DNA from: Clostridiales bacterium
Lineage (GTDB): Bacteria; Bacillota; Clostridia; Oscillospirales; Acutalibacteraceae
Length of the DNA: 6,874 nt
Direction: 5' to 3'
Assembly (NCBI GenBank): GCA_012516295.1
Contig: JAAYWU010000196.1
Location: 1 to 6,874 of the forward strand
The translations under genes and the position numbers were made by a program. Below, piece after piece: positions 1-5,392 of the stretch. Under the pieces are notes generated by a model, which had not been told where the DNA came from, searched no databases, and was given only the letters and a program-made list of their open reading frames with translations. How positions within the stretch are numbered: position 1 is the first letter of the stretch; each line of letters begins with the position of its first letter.

Positions 1-808
1 GTATAAAGCTCTGCAATTCCTTGATTTTTTCCTCCGCCTTTTTATTCTGGTCGCGCATCATACGCTGCATGAGCTGGCTGGATTCATACCAGAAGTCATA
101 GTTGCCCACATACATTTTAATCTTGTTGTAATCAATATCGACGATATGAGTACAGACGTTATTCAAAAAATGGCGGTCATGCGACACAACAATAACGGTT
201 CCGGCGTAGTCCATCAAAAAGCCTTCCAGCCACGCGATGGATTTATTGTCAAGGTCGTTGGTAGGCTCATCCAGAAGAATAATATCCGGCTGCCCGAACA
301 GCGCGCGTGCAAGCAGAACGCGGACCTTTTCGGTACCGGTAAGCGTATTCATCTGTGAATAGAGCAGCATATTATCAAGGCCAAGGCCCTGCAGAAGCTT
401 TCCTGCTTCTGTTTCCGCCTCCCAGCCGTTCAGTTCGGCAAATTCGGCTTCCAGTTCAGCGGCGCGGATACCGTCTTCGTCGCTGAAGTCTTCTTTTTCA
501 TAAATCGCATTCTTCTGCTGCAGCACTTCATAGAGGCGCTCGTTCCCCATCAGGATCGTATCCAGCACGGTATAGGAATCATAGGCGTGGTGATCCTGCC
601 GAAGCACGGACATGCGAAGGTTTTTGTCAATCGACACCTCGCCCGTCGAAGGCTCAAGCTCCCCGGACAGGATTTTCAGGAATGTCGATTTACCCGCGCC
701 GTTTGCTCCGATTACGCCATAGCAGTTTCCTTCCGTAAAAAGCAAATTTACATGGGAAAACAGATTTTGGCCGCTGAATGCCAGGCTAAGGTCTGATACA
801 GTAATCAT
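1..808 (-). CDS. ykpA: ABC-F family ATPase, YkpA/YbiT group (N-terminal part, 3' end beyond the left edge)
   Basis: This encodes the first 269 residues of a cytoplasmic, soluble ABC-F ATPase. Family members have two ABC domains and no membrane segments, and they act on ribosomes during translation rather than in transport. The first ABC domain is complete: Walker A GANGAGKST at residues 34-42, Q-loop Gln71, signature LTGTE at 156-160, Walker B LLDE ending at Glu181, and switch His210 in VVSHDRH. The stretch DFSDEDGIRAAELE and the NYDFWYESSQL start of the inter-domain linker (about 235 onward) match Bacillus YkpA closely as I remember it. The non-canonical signature (not LSGGE) is usual for the YkpA/YbiT branch and is not decay. 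ATG at 808 is preceded by GGAGGAA with a short 2-4 nt gap, and no upstream in-frame start is available. The second ABC domain (about 270 residues) lies outside the window. Its exact cellular role is not certain. Confidence 0.93.
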   Translation of the reverse strand, partial: MITVSDLSLAFSGQNLFSHVNLLFTEGNCYGVIGANGAGKSTFLKILSGELEPSTGEVSIDKNLRMSVLRQDHHAYDSYTVLDTILMGNERLYEVLQQKNAIYEKEDFSDEDGIRAAELEAEFAELNGWEAETEAGKLLQGLGLDNMLLYSQMNTLTGTEKVRVLLARALFGQPDIILLDEPTNDLDNKSIAWLEGFLMDYAGTVIVVSHDRHFLNNVCTHIVDIDYNKIKMYVGNYDFWYESSQLMQRMMRDQNKKAEEKIKELQSFI

Positions 809-845
809 AGTTCCTCCGAATTTGTTTCAATATTTGATCTATTTC

Positions 846-874
846 ATTCTACCATAAGTCGGAAAAGATAAGTA
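846..874 (-). promoter_or_regulatory. Candidate promoter of the ABC-F gene (extended -10)
   Basis: On the minus strand there is TGGTAGAAT, an extended -10 with hexamer TAGAAT at 851-846. At a 17-bp spacing the -35 would be the weak TACTTA (874-869). Transcription would start near 839, giving a leader of about 30 nt. The call rests mainly on the extended -10 and its position. Confidence 0.5.
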
Positions 875-905
875 TGTGAAATTTGTGAAGGAAAACTGCC
901 CGTAC

Positions 906-934
906 TTGTTATTTTTGATGAACAATGCTACAAT
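906..934 (+). promoter_or_regulatory. Promoter of the DtxR-like / CFI-box operon
   Basis: TTGTTA (906-911), a 17-bp spacer and TACAAT (929-934) form a good sigma-A type promoter. TGC just before the hexamer makes the -10 extended. The predicted start is near 941, about 37 nt before the ATG at 978. It is arranged back-to-back with the ABC-F promoter. Confidence 0.7.
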
Positions 935-952
935 ATGAAGAAATATCAGCAT
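925..952. promoter_or_regulatory. Imperfect dyad over the -10 and start of the DtxR-like operon (possible operator)
   Basis: ATGCT (925-929) and AGCAT (948-952) form outer arms, and ATAT is repeated inside at 933-936 and 943-946. The inner parts are offset by 2 bp, so the symmetry is imperfect. It covers the -10 and predicted +1, where an autoregulated DtxR-type repressor would bind. It does not match the DtxR or MntR consensus boxes I know. Position is the main argument. Confidence 0.3.
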
Positions 953-977
953 TCCGCGATGGGAGGAGGTATGATTT

Positions 978-1355
978 ATGAAAATCCAGGAATCCGGTGA
1001 AAATTATCTGGAAACCATATTGATTCTGCAAAACCAGAACGGAAATGTCCGCTCGATCGACGTTGCCAACTATATGAATTTTTCAAAAGCAAGCGTGAGC
1101 CGCGCAATGGGGATTTTAAAGGAAGCAGGCTACCTTACAATGGAGCCGAACGGCAACCTCGTTCTGACGGAGGCTGGTAAAAAAAAGGCCGGTTCTGTTT
1201 ACGAACGCCATACATTAATTGCAAAATTTTTGGAAATGACCCTTGGTGTCAGCAGCGAAATTGCCTTGCAGGATTCCTGCCGCATTGAGCATGTTATCAG
1301 TGATGAAAGTTTCTCACGAATTAAAAAATACACGCAGAACTCAAACTCAGATTAA
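978..1355 (+). CDS. DtxR/MntR-family metal-dependent transcriptional repressor
   Basis: This is a 125-residue cytoplasmic DNA-binding protein. Residues 5-65 form the winged helix-turn-helix (recognition region around FSKASVSRAMGILKEAGYL, 35-53), and residues 70-118 form the metal-binding and dimerisation domain. The segment from YERH at 75-78 to CRIEHVISDE at 101-110 is typical of the family. Candidate metal ligands, by alignment to MntR and DtxR from memory, are Glu12, His78, Cys101, Glu104 and His105. MntR's Asp8 aligns with Asn9 here, and MntR's Glu99 aligns with Cys101, as in DtxR. There is no C-terminal SH3-like domain, so it is MntR-sized. GGGAGGAGGT ends 7 nt before the ATG and supports this start over the out-of-frame ATG at 971. 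It probably forms an operon with the next gene. No metal transporter is visible nearby, so the metal (Mn, Fe or other) cannot be assigned. Confidence 0.92.
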   Translation: MKIQESGENYLETILILQNQNGNVRSIDVANYMNFSKASVSRAMGILKEAGYLTMEPNGNLVLTEAGKKKAGSVYERHTLIAKFLEMTLGVSSEIALQDSCRIEHVISDESFSRIKKYTQNSNSD

Positions 1356-1366
1356 AGAGGTGTCCT

Positions 1367-2269
1367 ATGAACTACGTAAGCGCCGCGTGTCCTCACTGTA
1401 AAAAAGAACTGCAAATTCCGGATGACGCAGAGAGCATTGTATGTATGTACTGCGCCCAGCCGATCAACGTAAAAGAACTTCTGCATCCAAAACAGGAAAC
1501 CGGCCAGAACTATCAAAGATTAATGGATGAAGCCGAATCCCTTTTGACGGATGATATTTTCATTTGTACGGAAGAATTTAAAAATATCCGTTCCAGTACG
1601 TATTCCACCGCATTTCAAAAATACGACAGCATGATTTCCCCCGCGTTAAAAGCATACTGCATGGCGGCGACGGAAAGCGACGATGCTGCCGACTATTTTG
1701 CGGGCGTACTGTTCGACCGTTTTCAAAAGCAGATTAAAGCAATTGGCATAAAAAAGGAAAGCGACGCGCGCCTTTTCGAATACCGCTATATGATCGTGGC
1801 GTTTACCATCCCCGCGATTGTGGCCCGCAAAACGCCGCAGGCGGAAGCGCTCGCAGACAGCTTTCTGAAAATATGGAATACCCATTATCCGAAAAATCCG
1901 CTGGGAAAATCCAATTATGAATCCATCAGCAACGGATTCCGGAAAAAACTCTGCTACATTACAACGGCGGTATGCCGCTCGCTTCAAAGGGATGACGACT
2001 GTTATGAGCTGAATGCCTTTCGCAGCTTCCGCGACGGCTGGTATGCAAAAACGCCCGAGGGAAAGGCAAAAATCAGCGAATACTACCTGTTTGCGCCGAT
2101 GATTGTGCGTGCGATTGACCGTTCAAACAACCGGCAGGATGTTTACCGGGATATCTGGCTCCGTTATTTAAAGCCCTGCCTGAGAGAGCTGGAAGAAGGG
2201 CGTTTACAGGAATGCGCGAAATCCTATGAAGCAATGGTTCTGGACCTTGAACAGAAATGGTTAAATTAA
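1367..2269 (+). CDS. Zinc-ribbon protein with a C-terminal CFI-box-like region
   Basis: This is a 300-residue protein of unknown biochemical role. The N-terminus holds a four-cysteine zinc ribbon: CPHC at 8-11 and CMYC at 26-29. A largely helical middle (about 45-185) is followed by KLCYITTAVC at 194-203, then DDCYELNAFRSFRD (210-223) and a helical end. The C-Y/F-I-T/A-T-A pattern followed by a Tyr-Glu-Leu...Phe-Arg-Xaa-Phe-Arg-Asp block resembles proteins named for a 'CFI-box' C-terminal domain. That name describes the sequence and assigns no known activity. There is no signal peptide or membrane segment, so it is probably cytoplasmic. An AAAGAGGTG ribosome site precedes the ATG by 4 nt. It starts 11 bp after the DtxR-like gene with no terminator between them, so the two are probably co-transcribed. 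The 2278-2333 hairpin ends the unit. A metal-linked role is only an inference from the neighbour and the cysteines. Confidence 0.85.
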   Translation: MNYVSAACPHCKKELQIPDDAESIVCMYCAQPINVKELLHPKQETGQNYQRLMDEAESLLTDDIFICTEEFKNIRSSTYSTAFQKYDSMISPALKAYCMAATESDDAADYFAGVLFDRFQKQIKAIGIKKESDARLFEYRYMIVAFTIPAIVARKTPQAEALADSFLKIWNTHYPKNPLGKSNYESISNGFRKKLCYITTAVCRSLQRDDDCYELNAFRSFRDGWYAKTPEGKAKISEYYLFAPMIVRAIDRSNNRQDVYRDIWLRYLKPCLRELEEGRLQECAKSYEAMVLDLEQKWLN

Positions 2270-2277
2270 AACAGAAT

Positions 2278-2333
2278 CCACATAAAAAAAGAACTTGAAC
2301 AGTTTTTGCTGCTTCAAGTTCTTTTTTATGTGG
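2278..2333. terminator. Bidirectional intrinsic terminator between convergent genes
   Basis: This is a long inverted repeat: CCACAT, an A-tract and GAACTTGAA on the left, mirrored by TTCAAGTTC, a T-tract and ATGTGG on the right. Inner CAG/CTG pairs close a TTTTTG loop. The arms differ only by one extra A (A7 versus T6) and one bulged C. U-tracts are available on both strands. It lies 8 bp after the CFI-box gene stop and 23 bp beyond the 3' end of the opposing gene, so it can serve both. Confidence 0.9.
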
Positions 2334-2356
2334 TGTACAAAAAGGAAAAGTTTTTA

Positions 2357-2827
2357 TCAGTTTTCTTGTTTTTCATCTTCCCAGCGGATGATCTCCGTAT
2401 TTCCCTGCATGTTTGCCTGCTCCATCAGTTTCAGCATTTCAAACGCGCTACGGAAATGCTGCGTCTGGTTTTTCTCAACCCAAGTAATCGTCCCCTGCCA
2501 GGTGCCGTTCATACGGTACTGCACATTGACAATGAAAGTCGTCGGTTTCTCTTTTAAAAAATCGTTCAGGGATTCGTCCACGGTATCCTCCACCCTTTTC
2601 ACAATTCTTTTTGCCTTTTTATAGCGAAAGTTCCGGCTTTGAAATGCTGCCTGCGGGAATCCAATACTGTCAAACATGTGATCCATGCCGTTGAGCAATT
2701 CCCATTCGCTTTGAAACTGCATCGTTTTTTTATAATGCGCGCTGTATATGTGCCCCTTTAAAGTCTCGCTTTTTACGGGGTTAAGGTAAACAATACTTTC
2801 AGCCGGCGTTAATCTTCCCTTTTGCAT
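2357..2827 (-). CDS. Uncharacterised protein with a C-terminal 'TWQGT...FRS' module
   Basis: This encodes a 156-residue soluble protein of unknown function. Residues 1-65 are mixed in composition with no known motif. Residues 66-95 are basic and helical (RYKKAKRIVKR). Residues 96-137 form a likely strand-strand-helix module: TTFIVNVQYR, then TWQGT (109-113), TWVE (115-118), HFRS (124-127) and a closing helix. I recall similar W-Q-G-x-[IV]-x-W ... FRS segments in uncharacterised clostridial proteins, but I cannot name a family. The ATG at 2827 is the only upstream ATG before an in-frame TGA. The best ribosome site (AAAGGTG) lies about 13 nt upstream, which is farther than usual and slightly weakens the start call. 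The stop is TGA. It shares the 2278-2333 terminator with the CFI-box gene and has its own upstream promoter signals. Confidence 0.8.
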   Translation of the reverse strand: MQKGRLTPAESIVYLNPVKSETLKGHIYSAHYKKTMQFQSEWELLNGMDHMFDSIGFPQAAFQSRNFRYKKAKRIVKRVEDTVDESLNDFLKEKPTTFIVNVQYRMNGTWQGTITWVEKNQTQHFRSAFEMLKLMEQANMQGNTEIIRWEDEKQEN

Positions 2828-2865
2828 GATGCTATGTCATCACCTTTATTCTGTACATTAGTAAC

Positions 2866-2871
2866 ATTATA
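2866..2871 (-). promoter_or_regulatory. -10 element (TATAAT) upstream of the 156-residue gene
   Basis: A perfect TATAAT on the minus strand predicts a start near 2859 and a leader of about 32 nt. There is no good -35 at 16-18 bp: the region where it should lie is occupied by the 2880-2898 direct repeats. That fits a promoter needing an activator, but this is inference. Confidence 0.5.
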
Positions 2872-2879
2872 AATCCGCA

Positions 2880-2898
2880 CGGTCACATGCCGGTCACA
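2880..2898. repeat. Tandem 8-bp direct repeats with 11-bp period, next to a -10 element
   Basis: CGGTCACA occurs at 2880-2887 and again exactly at 2891-2898 (TGTGACCG on the minus strand). The 11-bp period, about one helical turn, lies over the expected -35 of the 2866-2871 promoter. Tandem repeats at this spacing are typical of OmpR/PhoB-type response regulator sites. No such regulator is in the window. Confidence 0.45.
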
Positions 2899-3051
2899 AT
2901 GTAAGAACAAAAATAAATTTAATAACAAATTCAAATAGAATAATAAACTAAAATTCCTCTATTAAAAATAGACGCAATGGTTTGAAACACTACGCCTGTT
3001 TTCAAGTAAATGCATCAACGTCCGTTTTTAAGGCTATTGTTCTTTTGCATT

Positions 3052-3080
3052 ATTATAGTGCATATGCGGGAAGATTTCAA
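3052..3080 (-). promoter_or_regulatory. Strong minus-strand promoter between kimA and the 156-residue gene
   Basis: TTGAAA (3080-3075), a 17-bp spacer and TATAAT (3057-3052) on the minus strand match sigma-A consensus at 11 of 12 positions. The predicted start is near 3045, 218 nt before the next start codon at 2827. It therefore produces either a long leader for that gene or a separate small RNA. Only a 17-codon reading frame without a good ribosome site lies early in the transcript (ATG near 3014). Confidence 0.55.
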
Positions 3081-3124
3081 CTTAGTTTACACAAATTAAT
3101 GAAAAATTTACGCTTTATTCATTA

Positions 3125-4972
3125 TTATTCGTTAATAATGTACGGAATGGTTACAACGGCAACGTTTCTTCGCTTCACCAGCGCGGATTTTAAACGCAGA
3201 GAGGTCTGGTTATGCAGCGTATAATGCCACCATTTCGGAATAACAAACTGTGGCAGAACAACTGTCAGCATTTCGTGCTTTTTCAGCCGCGCCTGCTCTT
3301 TATCCACATGGGCAAGCAGCGTTTCGTTAATGTTGCGATAGGGCGCTTCTTCGATTACCAAAGGAAAATCCAAGCCCAGCTGGCGGAAGCGCACTTTCAG
3401 CTTTTCCGCTTCCTCCTTGTTTGTGCTTACATGATAAACTTCAATCTTTTTGCCAAGGGTCATCGCATAATTCAACGCTTTTATAAACGATTTGTTGATC
3501 GACTGCACCGGAAGAAGAATGTAATTTTCAGGAGGGTTCTTGACAATCAGGTCACTTGAGCTTTCCTCAATTGCAAGGTTGTCCCGCACTTTGTCATAAT
3601 GCTTGCGGATAAACAGCATAAAGACGACAAGCGTCGGAATGCAGATCAAGACAATCCACGCGCCGTTGACAAATTTGCTCACGGCAATAATGACACAGGT
3701 TATGGCAGCCATAAACGCGCCAAAGCCATTGATGACCGCTTTGTGCTTCCAGTTCCCCTGCCGATGCGTGATCCATCTTTTAAACATGCCGGTTTGCGAG
3801 AGCGTAAAGGAAAGGAAAACGCCAACGGCATAGAGCGGAATCAAAAGATGCGTTTCCGCTTTAAAAATAATGACCAGGCCAGAGGAAAGCAGGAACAAAA
3901 GCATAATGCCGTTGGAAAAGCTCAGCCTTGTCCCGCGGCTGCCAAAGCTCCTCGCAACAAAGCCATCTTTCGCCAGGAAGGAAAGAAGCAGGGGCAAATC
4001 GGCAAACGCGGTATTCGCCGCCATAATCAAAATCATTGCCGTCGTAGCCTGAACCGTAAAAAACATGGCGCTTCCAGGGCCGAACACTTTCGACGCAATC
4101 TGGGAAACAACCGTCACATTTTCCCTGTGGGCCACCTTGTAGATGGAGGCAAGATAACACACACCCGAGAAGATAATGAAAACCAGCGAAGCAAGCAGGG
4201 CAAGTACCCTTTTCGCGTTTTTCTGGGAAGGCGCCTTGAAATTCGGGACGCCGTCGCTGACTGCTTCCACTCCGGTTAACGCCGTACAACCGGAGGAAAA
4301 GGCTTTCAGAAAGAGGAGGACGGTAATATCCTGCGTTTGCGGCGGGAGCCCGTCCGCCGGCGGCGGCACCTGGCCCAAAACAAACACCTTGACCAGCCCG
4401 GTTGCAATCATTGCAACGATTGAAAAAATGAACAAATAAGTAGGAATCCCAAACAGGATGGAGGACTCGCGAAGCCCCCGGAGATTGCCGATGGTCAGCA
4501 AAAGAATCAGAAACAATGTAATTTCCACGCGGAACGGAAGCGCCTGCGGAAAAGCAGACGTAATCGCCGCCGTACCGGAGCAGGTGCTGACCGCAACCGT
4601 AAGCACGTAATCGATGGAGAGCGACGCCGCCGCTACCAGCCCCGGCAATCTTCCCAGATTTTCGCTTGCCACGCGGTAAGACCCGCCGCCCTGCGGATAG
4701 CATTCGATCGTCTGGCGGTAAGAAAACGCCAAAATGAAAAGCATGCCGATAATCGCCGCCGCAATACCCATCAAGGGTTTATAGGACGCTATGCCGAGCA
4801 CGGGAACCAGAACCATTAAAATCTCTTCGCAGGCATAGGATACGGAAGAAACCGCATCACTCGACAAAACGGGGAGGCCCCAAAGGACGCTGTATTTTTC
4901 TGATTCGCTTTCCGCGCTTTTAATGGCTTTTCCAATCACAATTGTCTTCATTTTTTTTAGCATGTTAAACAT
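3125..4972 (-). CDS. kimA: KimA-type potassium/proton symporter (APC-superfamily permease)
   Basis: This is a 615-residue membrane protein, full length for KimA (about 607 in Bacillus subtilis). Family members import K+ with protons at high affinity, and c-di-AMP inhibits the characterised ones. Residues 1-30 are cytoplasmic. About twelve membrane helices in a LeuT-like fold span roughly 31-455. A cytoplasmic USP-like domain occupies about 480-615. Diagnostic segments are LSSDAVSSVSY (36-46), CYPQGGGSYRVASENLG (91-107), SSGCTALTGVEAVS (226-239), IPLYAVGVF (378-386) and FVIPKWWHYTLHNQ (576-589). Asp39 and Tyr46 line up with Bacillus KimA Asp36 and Tyr43. Glu236 and Tyr381 sit at other conserved core positions. 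ATG 4972 is chosen because AGAGGTG lies 8 nt upstream; Met4 would be 17 nt away. Automatic pipelines often call such genes 'amino acid permease'. No clear terminator follows. It is transcribed divergently from the tetR operon. Confidence 0.9.
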   Translation of the reverse strand: MFNMLKKMKTIVIGKAIKSAESESEKYSVLWGLPVLSSDAVSSVSYACEEILMVLVPVLGIASYKPLMGIAAAIIGMLFILAFSYRQTIECYPQGGGSYRVASENLGRLPGLVAAASLSIDYVLTVAVSTCSGTAAITSAFPQALPFRVEITLFLILLLTIGNLRGLRESSILFGIPTYLFIFSIVAMIATGLVKVFVLGQVPPPADGLPPQTQDITVLLFLKAFSSGCTALTGVEAVSDGVPNFKAPSQKNAKRVLALLASLVFIIFSGVCYLASIYKVAHRENVTVVSQIASKVFGPGSAMFFTVQATTAMILIMAANTAFADLPLLLSFLAKDGFVARSFGSRGTRLSFSNGIMLLFLLSSGLVIIFKAETHLLIPLYAVGVFLSFTLSQTGMFKRWITHRQGNWKHKAVINGFGAFMAAITCVIIAVSKFVNGAWIVLICIPTLVVFMLFIRKHYDKVRDNLAIEESSSDLIVKNPPENYILLPVQSINKSFIKALNYAMTLGKKIEVYHVSTNKEEAEKLKVRFRQLGLDFPLVIEEAPYRNINETLLAHVDKEQARLKKHEMLTVVLPQFVIPKWWHYTLHNQTSLRLKSALVKRRNVAVVTIPYIINE

Positions 4973-5134
4973 GGCTGAAACACCTCTAAATCGATAAAAA
5001 AATCATCGAACCATAAAGAAAGCATCCGTTTTTTATCCGTAAATTATCCCCAGGATTCAACCTTTCGTACGAACAATTCGAAAACGCTCCCTTTTTACAT
5101 CCCCTACCCCTTCATTATATTAAGTAAAAACCGG
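4973..5134 (-). promoter_or_regulatory. Predicted long kimA leader, no known riboswitch recognised
   Basis: If transcription starts near 5134, kimA has a leader of about 160 nt. It contains a perfect palindrome TTCGTACGAA (5064-5073), a second TTCGAA (5077-5082), two ATCCGT copies 11 bp apart (5024-5029, 5035-5040), and a weak TCGAT/ATCGA hairpin near the ribosome site (about 4991-5009). The conserved 3' core of the ydaO-type c-di-AMP riboswitch (the AGCUAACC-type segment) is absent. Regulation by RNA is only a possibility suggested by length. Confidence 0.35.
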
Positions 5135-5138
5135 TTTT
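5127..5138. promoter_or_regulatory. Perfect palindrome at the predicted kimA transcription start (candidate operator)
   Basis: AAAACCGGTTTT is a perfect 12-bp palindrome, directly downstream of the kimA -10 and over its predicted +1 (about 5134). Position and symmetry suggest a repressor site. The cognate regulator is not identified. Confidence 0.4.
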
Positions 5139-5140
5139 CT

Positions 5141-5146
5141 ATTATA
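5141..5146 (-). promoter_or_regulatory. -10 element (TATAAT) of the likely kimA promoter
   Basis: A perfect TATAAT on the minus strand lies in the kimA upstream region. The -35 position at 17 bp (TGTGCA, 5169-5164) is weak. A second TATAAT at 5119-5114 also lacks a -35, so the start site is not certain. Confidence 0.5.
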
Positions 5147-5286
5147 CAGGAAAAACTTACAAATGCACAGTAGTTTGTAATAAAGATTCGAGCAAAGTTT
5201 TCATTTCAATTGATTTGCACACAAAACACATACCATTGTGTACAATAATATTCACCAATCCCGACCTTGATTTGTTCAATTGTTCC
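5147..5286. other. AT-rich divergent spacer between kimA and tetR promoters
   Basis: This stretch contains no supported gene. It holds a small dyad ATTGT-GT-ACAAT (5235-5246) and an ACACAA/TTGTGT inverted repeat (5219-5224 and 5236-5241). Short reading frames on both strands here have no coding character. With the adjoining leader and promoter it makes up the 420-bp gene-free gap from 4973 to 5392. Confidence 0.4.
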
Positions 5287-5315
5287 TTGACAGCCTTTTT
5301 TCAAAGGACTATAAT
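5287..5315 (+). promoter_or_regulatory. Perfect-consensus promoter of the tetR-MMPL operon
   Basis: TTGACA (5287-5292), 17 bp, TATAAT (5310-5315) matches the sigma-A/sigma-70 consensus at all 12 positions with optimal spacing. The predicted start is near 5322, giving a leader of about 71 nt. Such a strong promoter usually needs a repressor, and a palindrome sits on its +1. Confidence 0.88.
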
Positions 5316-5317
5316 AC

Positions 5318-5336
5318 AAATGACTAAAAGTCATTT
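5318..5336. promoter_or_regulatory. Likely TetR operator: perfect 19-bp palindrome at the transcription start
   Basis: AAATGACT (5318-5325), AAA, AGTCATTT (5329-5336) has perfect 8-bp arms around a 3-bp centre. It begins 3 bp after the -10 hexamer and covers the predicted +1. TetR-family dimers bind such dyads, and the adjacent gene encodes one, so autorepression is the natural reading. Confidence 0.75.
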
Positions 5337-5356
5337 TTGCAATATTAAAAAAAAGA

Positions 5357-5371
5357 TTATACATAGTATAA
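5357..5371. repeat. Second small inverted repeat in the tetR leader
   Basis: TTATAC (5357-5362), ATA, GTATAA (5366-5371) has perfect 6-bp arms. It differs in sequence from the 5318-5336 dyad and lies just upstream of the tetR ribosome site (GAAAGGA, about 5377-5383). It could be a weak leader hairpin or a second protein site. AT-rich chance symmetry is also possible. Confidence 0.3.
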
Positions 5372-5392
5372 AAAAAGAAAGGACTAAGCTGG

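Noticed and set aside
329..343. Degenerate ABC signature (LTGTE instead of LSGGE) as a sign of an inactive ATPase
   Set aside because: Altered signatures at this place are normal in the YkpA/YbiT branch of ABC-F proteins, and all other catalytic motifs are intact.
1646..1987. 113-codon minus-strand frame inside the CFI-box gene
   Set aside because: It is an antisense shadow of a gene with a zinc ribbon, a good ribosome site and an operon context.
3120..3140. CATTATTA/TAATAATG inverted repeat at the kimA stop as a terminator
   Set aside because: The stem is only A-T pairs, has no following U-tract and overlaps the end of the coding sequence, so it is too weak to call.
2982..3224. 80-codon plus-strand frame between the unknown gene and kimA
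   Set aside because: It has a TTG start without a ribosome site, overlaps the 3' end of kimA, and has no recognisable content.
3599..4279. 226-codon plus-strand reading frame inside kimA
   Set aside because: It is antisense to a clear KimA frame. Its translation is low-complexity and rich in Arg, Lys, Asn and Gln, with no family resemblance and no supporting ribosome site.
3861..4703. 280-codon minus-strand frame overlapping kimA
   Set aside because: It is a shifted-frame shadow of the kimA coding sequence. The real frame has family motifs throughout its length.
4973..5220. ydaO-type c-di-AMP riboswitch upstream of kimA
   Set aside because: I looked for the conserved segments on the minus strand. 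Only a loose GAATCC...GGGGA-like stretch is present (about 5059-5045), and the diagnostic 3' core is absent. A covariance search could still change this.
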